Origin: Acanthornis magna
Taxonomy: Eukaryota > Chordata > Aves > Passeriformes > Acanthizidae
Direction: 5' to 3'
Assembly (NCBI GenBank): GCA_036785705.1
Contig: JAWUZG010000160.1
Location: forward strand, 660,519-724,518
Length of the DNA: 64,000 nt
Numbering within the stretch: the stretch's first letter is position 1; each line of letters starts with the position of its first letter. Under the pieces are notes generated by a model that made no database searches, was not told where the DNA came from, and saw only the letters and a list, made by a program, of their open reading frames with translations. A program made the translations under genes and the position numbers. This document shows, one piece after another, positions 20,341-31,400 of the stretch.

Positions 20341-23300
20341 GGGATCCGGGATTTTTCCCGGTTTTTCCCGTTTTTTTTTCTCCCCGGGGGTTTTTCCCGG
20401 TTTTTTTTTTTCCGTTTTTTTTTTTTTTTTTTTTTTTCTCTCCCCCTCGGTTTTCCGGCGCCTCTGGCGGCCCGCACGTGGATTGAGGGGGGTTGGAGGT
20501 GTGGGATGTTCCGGGATTTGGAGCTTTTTCGGGGGTTCCTGTTGGGTTCTCCTTGTGTTTTTCCATGGGTTTTCCCCTCCTGTTCTCCCGCTCCTCGTTT
20601 TTCTTTTGTATCCATTAAAAACGGCGACGAAAAGGCAAAATTCCCATTGGTGAACATGAGATTTGGGGATTGGAGGTGTGGGAAGCATTGGAAAAATGGA
20701 ATATTCCAGAATTCGTTTCATTTTCCCTGTCAATTCTTTATTCTTTTTGGGTTTTCCGTGATTTTTTCCCATTTTCTGTTCTTTCGTATCCATTAAAAAC
20801 GGCAACGAAAAGGAGAAAATGCCATTGGTGAAACGCTCCAGGATTTGGGGATTTCAGGTGTGGGAAGCATTGGAAAAATGGAATATTCCAGAATTCTCAT
20901 TTTCCTGTCAATTTCTTCTTCTCCTCGCGTTTTCGATTATTTTTTCCCCATTTTCTGTTCTTTTGTATCCATTTAAAAAGGCAGAAAAAAAGGCAAAAAC
21001 GCCATTGGTGAAAAGCTCCAGGATTTGGGGATCGGAGGTGCGGGAAGCCCTGGAAAAACGGAATATTCCGGGTTGGAGGTGTGGGATGTTCCGGGATTTG
21101 GAGCTTTTTCGGGGGTTCCTGTTGGGTTCTCCTTGTGTTTTTCCATGGGTTTTCCCCTCCTGTTCTCCCGCTCCTCGTTTTTCTTTTGTATCCATTAAAA
21201 ACGGCGACGAAAAGGCAAAATTCCCATTGGTGAACATGAGAGATGCGCTGAGATTTGGGGATTGGAGGTGTGGGAAACATTGGAAAAATGGAATATTCCA
21301 GAATTCTCATTTTCCTGTCAATTTCTTCTTCTCCTCGCGTTTTCGATTATTTTTTCCCCATTTTCTGTTCTTTTGTATCCATTTAAAAAGGCAGAAAAAA
21401 AGGCAAAAACGCCATTGGTGAAAAGCTCCAGGATTTGGGGATCGGAGGTGCGGGAAGCCCTGGAAAAACGGAATATTCCGGGTTGGAGGTGTGGGATGTT
21501 CCGGGATTTGGAGCTTTTTCGGGGGTTCCTGTTGGGTTCTCCTTGTGTTTTTCCATGGGTTTTCCCCTCCTGTTCTCCCGCTCCTCGTTTTTCTTTTGTA
21601 TCCATTAAAAACGGCGACGAAAAGGCAAAATTCCCATTGGTGAACATGAGAGATGCGCTGAGATTTGGGGATTGGAGGTGTGGGAAACATTGGAAAAATG
21701 GAATATTCCAGAATTCTCATTTTCCTGTCAATTTCTCCTTCTCCTCGCATTTTCAATGATTTTTTTTTCCCCATTTTCTGTTCTTTTGCATCCATTTAAA
21801 ACGGCAGAAAAAAAGGCAAAATTCCCATTGGTGAAAAGCTCTGGGATTTGGGGATTGGAGAGGTGTGGAAAGCATTGGAAAAATGGAATATTCCAGAATT
21901 CTTTTCATTTTCCCTGTCAATTCTTTATTCTTTTTGGGTTTTCCGTGATTTTTTCCCATTTTCTGTTCTTTCGTATCCATTAAAAACGGCAACGAAAAGG
22001 AGAAAATGCCATTGGTGAAACGCTCCGGGATTTGGGGATTTCAGGTGTGGGAAGCATTGGAAAAATGGAATATTCCAGAATTTCTCATTTTCCTGGTGAT
22101 TCCTCATTCTCCTTGGTTTTTTCCATTATTTTTTCCCATTTTCTGTTCTTTTTTATCCATGAAAAACGGCGACGAAAAGGCAAAGTTCCCATTGGTGCAG
22201 CGCGGTGGGATTGGGGATTGGAGGTGTGGAATATTCCAGAATTCCTCATTTTCCTGTCAATCCTTTTTTCTCTTTCTGTTTTCCGTGATTTTTCTCTCCT
22301 TTTTCCCCATTTTCTGTTCTTTCGTATCCATTAAAAACGGCAGAAAAAAAGGCGAAAATGCCATTGGTGAAACATTTTGGGATTTGGGGATTGGAGGCGT
22401 GGGAAGCATTGGAAAAATGGAATATTCCAGAATTCTTCTCATTTTCCCTGTCAATTCTTTCTTCTTTTTGGGTTTTCCATGATTTTTTCCCATTTTCTGT
22501 TCTTTCGTATCCATTAAAAACAGCAGAAAAAAGGCGAAAATCCCTTTGGTGAAACATTTTGGGATTTGGTGATTTCAGGTGTGGGAAGCATTGGAAAAAT
22601 GGAATATTCCAGAATTCTCATTTTCCTGTCAATTTCTTCTTCTCCTCGCGTTTTCGATTATTTTTTCCCCATTTTCTGTTCTTTTGTATCCATTTAAAAA
22701 GGCAGAAAAAAAGGCAAAAACGCCATTGGTGAAAAGCTCCAGGATTTGGGGATCGGAGGTGCGGGAAGCCCTGGAAAAACGGAATATTCCGGGTTGGAGG
22801 TGTGGGATGTTCTGGGATTTGGAGCTTTTTCGGGGGTTCCTGTTGGGTTCTCCTTGTGTTTTTCCATGGGTTTTCCCCTCCTGTTCTCCCGCTCCTCGTT
22901 TTTCTTTTGTATCCATTAAAAACGGCGACGAAAAGGCAAAATTCCATTGGTGAACATGAGATTTGGGGATTGGAGAGGTGTGGGAAGCCCTGGAAAAACG
23001 GAATATTCCAGAATTCTTTTCATTTTCCCTGTCAATTCTTTATTCTTTTTGGGTTTTCCGTGATTTTTTCCCATTTTCTGTTCTTTCGTATCCATTAAAA
23101 ACGGCAACGAAAAGGAGAAAATGCCATTGGTGAAACGCTCCAGGATTTGGGGATTTCAGGTGTGGGAAGCATTGGAAAAATGGAATATTCCAGAATTTCT
23201 CATTTTCCTGGTGATTCCTCATTCTCCTTGGTTTTTTCCATTATTTTTTCCCATTTTCTGTTCTTTTTTATCCATGAAAAACGGCGACGAAAAGGCAAAG

Positions 23301-24500
23301 TTCCCATTGGTGCAGCGCGGTGGGATTGGGGATTGGAGGTGTGGAATATTCCAGAATTCCTCATTTCCCTGTCAATTCTTTCTTCTCTTTGTGTTTTCTG
23401 TGATTTTTCTCTCCTTTTTCCCCATTTTCTGTTCTTTCGTATCCATTAAAAACGGCAGAAAAAAAGGCAAAAATGCCATTGGTGAAACATTTTGGGATTT
23501 GGGGATTGGAGAGGTGTGGAAAGCATTGGAAAAATGGAATATTCCAGAATTCTTTTCATTTTCCCTGTCAATTCTTTCTTCTTTTTCGGTTTTCCGTGAT
23601 TTTTTCCCATTTTCTGTTCTTTTGTATCCATTAAAAACGGCAACAAAAAGGCAAAATTCCCATTGGTGAAACATTTTGGGATTTGGGGATTTCAGGTGTG
23701 GGAAGCATTGGAAAAATGGAATATTCCAGAATTCCTCCTCATTTTCCTGACAATTTCTTTTTATGTTTTCCATGATTTTTCCCCATTTTCTGTTCTTTCG
23801 TATCCATTAAAAACGGCAGAAAAAAAAGGCAAAATTCCCATTGGTGACCACGAGAGGTGCGCGGGGATTTGGGGGATCGCAGGTGTGGAATATTCCAGAA
23901 TTCCTCACTTTTCCCTGTCAATTCCTCCTTATGTTTTCTGTGATTTTTCGCTCTTTTTTCCTCATTTTCTGTTCTTTCGTATCCATTAAAAAGGGCGACA
24001 AAAAGGCAAAATTCCATTGGTGAAACTCTCTGGGATTTGGGGGATCGGAGGTGTGGAAAGCTCTGGAAAAATGGAATATTCCAGAATTCCTCCTCATTTT
24101 CCTGACAATTTCTCTTTATGTTTTCCATGATTTTTTCCCCATTTTCTCTCCTTTTGTATCCATTAAAAACAACAGAAAAAAGGCAAAATTCCCATTGTGA
24201 ATGTGAGGCAGAGTGGGAAGTGTTGGAAAAATGGAATATTCTGGAATTCCTCACTTTTCCCTGTTCATTCTTCAATCTCCTTGCGTTTTCCTTAATTTTT
24301 CTCTTTTTTCCTCCCATTTTCTCTTCTTTTATATTCATTAAAAACGGCGACAAAAAGGCGAAAATCCTTTGGTGAAATGCTCTGGGATTTGGGGTTTTGA
24401 GGTGTGGAAAATTCCAGAATTCCTCATTTTTTCCTGTGTCAATTCCTCCTTTTCCTTGTGTTTTCCATGTTTTTTCCATTAAAACGACGAAAAACGGCGA
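20341..24500 (+). repeat. 4-kb satellite carrying the DEDD poly(A) signal
   Basis: Units of about 135-220 bp run through CATTTTCTGTTCTTTCGTAT, CCATTAAAAACGGC, AAAATTCCCATTGGTGAAAC, GGGATTTGGGGATTGGAGGT and GGAATATTCCAGAATTC. About 20 units are present. Higher-order structure is visible: a 410-bp block near 20,900-21,310 is repeated almost exactly at 21,310-21,720, and a block starting near 22,006 recurs at 23,121. ATTAAA is kept in many units and altered to TTTAAA or TGAAAA in others. Confidence 0.93.
20614..20619 (+). terminator. DEDD: Candidate DEDD poly(A) signal ATTAAA
   Basis: This is the first ATTAAA after the DEDD stop (about 275 bases), in GTATCCATTAAAAACGGCGA. The same element is repeated about 20 times downstream, so cleavage could occur at several sites. 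Confidence 0.6.
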
Positions 24501-24950
24501 TTTCCCCCCAAAATTCCCTTTTTCCTTCCCAAAATCCCCCAAAAATTCCCATTTCCCTCCAAAACGCAACATTTTTTCCCATTTTCTCTGTTTTTCTCCC
24601 CATTCCTGCCCCTCGCCCCCCAAATTCTTCCACTCTTTGGGGTCATTTTCTGGGATTTTTGTATTTTTCAAATTTTAACAGAAGGAAATTCCTCCCCCCC
24701 CCAGGACCCCAAAAAAGGGAAACCCCCCAAAAATGGGGGAAACCTCCCAAAAAAAGGGGAGGGGAGCCCTGAGCCACCCCATTTTGGGGAGAAAAGCACT
24801 GATTTTGGGCAAATTCGGGTAAATTTTCGGGTGCCGCTGTCACCTCGGGGTGAGCTCCGAAATTGGGGGGACCCCAAAAGGAGAGAAGGACCCCAAAAGG
24901 AGAGGAGGACACTTTGTGCTGTTCCATTTTGGGGATAAAAGTGCTGATTT
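24501..24950. other. Mostly unique A/C- and G-rich DNA
   Basis: Poly-A-interrupted C-rich stretches (CCCCCAAAAATGGGGGAAAC) and a short GGACCCCAAAAGGAGAG duplication are present. No gene is seen. Confidence 0.5.
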
Positions 24951-26370
24951 GTGCAAATCTGGGCTGTTCTGGGGCAAATTTGGGCTGATTTGGGGCAGCT
25001 TTGGGGCTGAATTGGGGCGGCTTTGGGGTTGATTTGGGACTGAATTTGAGGCAGTTTTGGGATTGAATTTGGACTGAATTGATGCAGTTTTGGGGCTGTT
25101 TTGGGGCAGATTTGATGCAGATTTGGCGTTGATTTGGGACTGAATTGGGGCTGAATTGATGCAGATTTGGGGCAGTTTTGGGGCTGAATTGATGCAGATT
25201 TGGGGTTGATTTGGGGCAGATTTGGGGCAGTTTTGAGGCTGAACTGAGTCTCATTTGGGGCAATTTTGGGGCTGATTTGGGGTTGAATTGGGGCAGTTTT
25301 GGGGCTGAACCGAGTCTCATCTGGGGAAGATTCGGAGCAAATTTGGGGCACTTTTGGGGCTGATCCAGTGCACATTTGGGGCTGAATTGATGCAGATTTG
25401 GGGCCAATTTGGGGCAGTTTTGGGGTTGATTTGACACTGAATTGATGCAGATTTGGGGCTGATTTGGGACTGAATTTGGGCTGATTTGGGGCAGTTTTGG
25501 GGCTGATTTGGGGCAGATTTTGGGCTGAACTGAGGCTCATATGGGGAAGATTCAGAGCAAATTTGGGGCACATTTGGGGCTGAATTGGAGCAGATTCAGA
25601 ACTGATTTGGGGCTGAACTGAGGCTCATTTCGGGGAGATTTGGGGCAGATTTGGGGCAATTTTGGGGCTCATTTGGGACTGAATTGATGCAGTTTTGGGG
25701 CTGAATTGGGGCAGTTTTGGGGCCAATTTGGGGCAGTTTTGGGGTTGATTTGAGACTGAATTGATGCAGATTTGGGGTTGATTTGGGACTGAATTGGAGC
25801 TGATTCAGAACTGAATTGGGGCAGTTTTGGTGCAGATTTGGGACTGAATTGATGCACATTTGGGGCTGAATTGGGGCAGTTTTGAGGCTGAACTGAGGCT
25901 CATTTGGGGCAATTTTGGGGCTGATTTGGGACTGATTTGGGGCTGAATTGGGGCATTTTTGGGGTTGAATTGGGACAGTTTTGGGGCAGATTTTGGGCTG
26001 AACTGAGGCTCATTTGGGGAAGATTCAGAGCAAATGTGGGGCAGATTTGGGGCTGATCCACTGCACATTTGGGGCTGAATTGGGGCAGTTTTGGGACTGA
26101 TTTGGGACTGATTTGGGGCAATTTTGGGACTGAATTGGGGCTGATTTGGGGCAGTTTTGGGGCCGATTTGGGGCAGATTTGATGCAGTTTTGCGGCTGAA
26201 TTGGGGCAGATTTTGGGCTGAACTGAGGCTCATCTGGGGAAGATTCAGAGCAAATTTGGGGCACTTTTGGGGCTGATCCAGTGCACATTTGGGGCTGAAT
26301 TGATGCAGATTTGGGGCAGATTTGGGGCACTTTTAGGTCAGATTTGGGGCAGATTCAGAGGTGATTCAGG
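24951..26370. repeat. Minisatellite of 12-13-bp units, 1.4 kb
   Basis: Units GGGGCTGAATT, GGGGCAGATTT, GGGGCAGTTTT and GATGCAGATTT alternate in higher-order blocks; a block near 25,310-25,440 recurs near 26,230-26,350. Both strands stay open for long stretches. Confidence 0.92.
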
Positions 26371-26520
26371 GACGATTTGGAACTCCCAAAAAATGAGGAG
26401 AGGACACCTTGTGCTGCTTCACTTTGGGGACAAAAGGGCAGATTTGGGGCAGATTTGGGACCCCCAAAAGAGGGGGAGACCCCGTGGGCAGATTTGGGGA
26501 GGATTTGGCCCAAACTCAGC
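26371..26520. other. Short unique stretch
   Basis: Its right part resembles 24,880-24,960 (AGGACACCTTGTGCTGCTTC), a dispersed duplication. No gene is seen. Confidence 0.45.
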
Positions 26521-28161
26521 ACAGGTCCCCACAGATGTCCCCTCAGATGTCCCCTCGTGTCCCCTCACGTCACCCCAGGTCCCCACAGATGTCCCTGCTG
26601 TCACCCCAGGGTCCTGCAGATGTCCCCTAATGTCCCCTGGTGTCTCTGCTGTCACCCCAGGTCCCCATGGCTGTCCCCTCATGTCACCCCAGGTGTCTGT
26701 GGATGTCCCTTCACGTCACTGCAGTGTCCCCTAGACGTCCCCTCATGTCCCCTGAGGTCACCGCAGTGTCCCGCAGACATCCCCTCGTGTCCCCACTGTC
26801 ACCCCAGGGTCCCACAGATGTCCCCTGAGGTCACCGCAGGGTGCCGTGGACGTCCCCTCAGGTCACCCCAGGTCTCCGTAGATGTCCCCTCATGTCCCCA
26901 GTGTCCCCTCGTGTCCCCAGTGTCCCCTCGTGTCCCCGGTGTCACCGCAGTGTCCCATAGATGTCCCCGCAGATGTTCCCTCATGTCACCCCAGGGTCCC
27001 GTGGCTGTCCCTACTGCTGTCACCGCAGTGTCCGTAGATGTCCCCTCGTGTCCCCTCATGTCACCCCAGGGTCCTGTAGATGTCCCCTCATGTCCCCACT
27101 GTCACTGCAGGTCCCTGTAGATGTCCCTGTGGCCGTCCCCACTGTCACCCCAGGTCCCCGCAGATGTCCCCACTGTCACGGCAGTGTCCCACAGATGTCC
27201 CCTCGTGTCCCCACTGTCACCACAGGTTCCCGCAGATGTCCCCTCGTGTCCCCTCATGTCCTCAGTGTCACCGCAGTGTCCCACAGACATCCCCGCAGAT
27301 GTCCCCACTGTCATGGCAGTCCATGTCCATAGATGTCCCCTCGCGTCCCCTCATGTCCCTGCTGTCACCCCAGGGTCCCATGGCTGTCCCCAGTGTCACC
27401 GCAGCTCCCTGTAGACGTCCCCACTGTCCCCTCCTGTCCCTGCTGTCACCGCAGCTCCCCGTGGCTGTCCCCAGTGTCCCGTGGCTGTCCCCTCATGTCC
27501 CCAGTGTCACCGCAGCTCCCTGTGGCTGTCCCCGCAGTGTCCCTGCTGTCACCGCAGCTCCCCGTAGATGTTCCCACTCTCATCCCAGTGTCACCGCAGT
27601 GTCCCCACTGTCACCCTAGTGTCCCCAGTGTCACCGCAGCTCCCCGTGGCTGTCCCCGCTGTCCCTGCAATGTCCCCGCTGTCACCACAGCTCCCCATGG
27701 CTGTCCCCAGTGTCACCGCAGCTCCCCGTGGCTGTCCCAGCTGTCACCCCAGTGTCCCATGGCTGTCCCTAGTGTCACCGCAGCTCCCCATAGATGTCCC
27801 CACTGTCCCCTCATGTCCCCGCTGTCACCGCAGCTCCCCGTGGCTGTCCCCAGTGTCCCGTGGCTGTCCCCGCAGTGTCCCCAGTGTCACCCCAATGTCC
27901 CCGGTGTCACCGCAGCGCTCCGTAGATGTCCCCAGTGTCCCCTCCTGTCCCCGCTGTCACTGCAGCTCCCCATAGATGTCCCCACTCTCACCCCAGTGTC
28001 ACCGCAGTGTCCCCACTGTCACCCCAGTGTCCCTGCTGTCACCGCAGCTCCCCATAGATGTCCCCACTCTCATCCCAGTGTCACCCCAGTGTCCCCAGTG
28101 TCACCGCAGCTCCCCATAGATGTCCCCAGTGTCCCGTGGCTGTCCCCTCATGTCCCCGCTG
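26521..28161 (-). repeat. Array of copies of the NIT1 C-terminal/stop region
   Basis: Units of about 25-45 bp read TGTCACCGCAGCTCCCCGTA and GATGTCCCCAGTGTCC on the plus strand. On the minus strand these are copies of GGGGACGTCTACGGGGAGCT then GCGGTGACA, the last NIT1 codons and stop. Similarity to the real end increases towards 28,161. Confidence 0.88.
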
Positions 28162-28416
28162 TCACCGCAGCTCCCCGTAGACGTCCCCGCGGCGGTGGCC
28201 GTGCACGGGCAGCTGTTGGCGCACCTGGCGCAGGTAGCTGAGGTCGAGGTGTGCCAGGCACAGCCCTGGCCCCTCGTGGCACTGTGCCACCACCGCGCCC
28301 CAGGGGTCAGCCACCAGCGAGTGACCGAAGGAGGCGCGGCCAGCGTGGTGCCACCCGCTCTGCGCCGCGGCCACCACGTAGCACTGGCACTCGATGGCAC
28401 GGGCGCGCAGCAGCAC
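28162..28416 (-). CDS. NIT1: NIT1 last coding exon
   Basis: Minus strand: acceptor CCCCAG then GTGCTGCTG. It codes [34 protein letters not shown] and [15 protein letters not shown], ending GDVYGELR with TGA at 28,164-28,162. The last codons and stop belong to the unit repeated downstream. Confidence 0.94.
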   Translation of the reverse strand: MLLRARAIECQCYVVAAAQSGWHHAGRASFGHSLVADPWGAVVAQCHEGPGLCLAHLDLSYLRQVRQQLPVHGHRRGDVYGELR

Positions 28417-31400
28417 CTGGGGACGGGGACGGGGGGTCACTGAGGGGACAGGGACAGCAGTGTCACTGAGGGGACAGGGACAGGAGTGTCACCGAGGGGA
28501 CAGGGACAGGGCACTGAGGGGACAGGGACAGGAGGGTCACCGAGGGGACAGGGACAGGGCACTGAGGGGACAGGGACAGGAGTGTCACCAAGGAGACAGG
28601 GACAGCAGTGTCACCGAGGGGACAGGGACAGGAGTGTCACTGAGGGGACAGGGACAGGAGTGTCACTGTGGGGACAGGGACAGGGGGTCACTGAGGGGAC
28701 AGAGACAGGAGTGTCACCGAGGGGACAGGGACAGGGGGTCACTGAGGGGACAGAGACAGGAGTGTCACTGTGGGGACAGGGACAGGGGGTCACTGAGGGG
28801 ACAGAGACAGGAGTGTCACCGAGGGGACAGGGACAGGGACAGGAGTGTCACTGAGGGGACAGGGACAGGAGTGTCACCAAGGAGACAGGGACAGCAGTGT
28901 CACCGAGGGGACAGAGGGGACAGGGACAAGAGTGTCACCAAGGAGACAGAGACAGGGGACATGGGGGCACTCGCTGGCACAGGCACACAGCAGCACCTGA
29001 GGGAGGGTGACAGGGGCACCTGGGATGTCCCCACCCCCTCAGGAGTGTCCCCTGCCCCCTGCTCAACTACCCTGGGATTGTCCCCAACCCCAGCACTGTC
29101 CCCAATCCCCCAGCACTGTCCCCAACCCCAGCACTGTCCCCACCCCCAGCACTGTCCCCAACCCCAGCACTGTCCCCAACCCCCAGGACTGTCCCTTCCC
29201 CTCACTTCCCATGAGTGTCCCCAACCCCAGCACTGTCCCCTCCCCCAGCACTGTCCCCAATCCCAGCACTGTCCCCAACCCCCAGCACTGTCCCCGGCAC
29301 TGTCCCCAGCCCCAGCACTGTCCCCAACCCCAGCACTGTCCCCAACCCCAGCACTGTCCCCAACCCCTCAGGACTGTCCCCAACCCCAGCACTGTCCCCA
29401 ACCCCAGCACTGTCCCCAGCCCCAGCACTGTCCCAAGCCCCAGCACTGTCCCCAACCCCAGCCCTGTCCCCGGCACTGTCCCCAACCCCCAGCACTGTCC
29501 CCAACCCCAGCACTGTCCCCAACCCCCAGCACTGTCCCTTCCCCTCACTTCCCATGAGTGTCCCCAACCCCAGCACTGTCCCCAGCCCCAGCACTGTCCC
29601 CAACCCCAGCACTGTCCCCAGCCCCAGCACTGTCCCCACCCCCAGCACTGTCCCCAGCCCCAGCACTGTCCCCACCCCCAGCACTGTCCCCAGCCCCAGC
29701 ACTGTCCCCACCCCCAGCCCTGTCCCCGGCACTGTCCCCTCCCCCAGCACTGTCCCCAGCAGTGTCCCCTCCCCTCACCTCCCAGTGCGCAGCTCCGGTG
29801 GGGACAGTGAAGGCTGAGGGGAAGGTCAGGATCTCTGCCCCAGCCTTGCGCAGGGACAGTGACAGCTCCGGGAAACGCAGGTCATAGCACACGGCCAGCC
29901 CCACCTGGGGACAGCGAGGGGACAGTCAGGGGACAGTGAGGGGAGGGGACACATGGGGACACACTGGGGACAGCCCTGGGACACCCTGGGACAGCCCTGG
30001 GGACAGCCCTGGGACACCCTGGGGACAGGGAGGACAGTGAGGGACACGGGGTCAGGGTGAGGGGAGGGACAGCTCCGGGAAACGCAGGTCATAGCACACG
30101 GCCAGCCCCAGCTGGGGACAGCGGGGACAGTCAGGGGACACTCGGGGACAGCCTGGGGACAGCCCTGGGACACTCGGGGACAGCCCTGGGACACTCGGGG
30201 ACAGCCCTGGGACACCCCTGAGATACCCATGGGGACAGTGAGGGACATGGGGTCAGGACAGGGACAGCTCCGGGAAATGCAGGTCACAGCACACGGCCAG
30301 CCCCAGCTGGGGACAGTGAGGGGAGGGGACACTCGGGGACAGCCTGGGGACAGCCCTGGGACACCCTGGGACAATCAGGGACACTACGGGACACTTGGGG
30401 ACACTCAGAGCCCAGACCATGCCATACCTTGCCCATGGGGCTGGCCACGGGCAGGGTCAGCTGCCGGCTGACACTGAGAGGACACTCAGTGACACTGAGG
30501 GGACACTCAGGGATACCCAGGGACACTGAGGGGACACTGAGGGACACTCAGGGATACCCAAGGACACTGAGGGGACACTGAGGGACAGCAGGTGACACCA
30601 GGTGACATACCTTGCCCACGGGGGTGTCCACGGGCGGGCTCAGCCCCTGGCTGACACTGAGGGACACTGAGGGGACACTGAGGTGACACTAAGGTGACAC
30701 CAGGTGACACCAGGTGACATACCTTGCCCACGGGGGTGTCCACGGGGGGGCTCAGCCCCCGGCCCGCGTTGGTGAAGGAGCTCTCGCGCAGGCTGAGCCC
30801 CCCAGGCAGCTCCGCGTCAAACAGGTGCAGCTTGCGGTACGTGGCCACCACCGCGCCTGGGGACAGCGGGGACAGCGGGGACAGCGGGGTTGGGGACAGC
30901 GGGGACAGCGGGGACAGCAGGGACAGCGGGGACAGCGGGGTTGGGGACGGTGAGGACATCCAGGACGTGCAGGGGTTGGGGATGGTGGGGACAGCCGGGG
31001 ACATCCTGGGATTGGGGACAGTGGGGACATACAGAGGGTTGGGAACCAGGGGGACACGGGAACATCTGGGGGTTGGGAATGGTGGGGACATCCTAGGGGC
31101 TGGGAATGTTGGGGACATCGGGGACATCTAGTGTTTGGGGACTGTGGGGACATCCAGGGGTTGGGAAGGGTGGGGACACCCAGGGACATCGCAGTTGGGG
31201 ATGGTGGGGACACTTGGGGACATCCAGGGGGTGGGAAAAAAGGGGACAGGGGGACATCCTAGGGTTGGGAATGTTGGGGACACAGGGACACCTGGGGGAC
31301 TGCGAACATTGGGGACGCAGATTTTCCTGTACATGGCCACCACCAAGCCTGGGGACACCACGGCTGGGGACGGTGGGGACACAGATTTTCTGGTATGTGA

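Noticed and set aside
20341..24500. Interspersed transposon copies (for example LINE 3' ends) downstream of DEDD
   Set aside because: All units are in direct tandem with shared junctions and a graded higher-order pattern. No reverse-transcriptase remnant or target-site duplication is seen.
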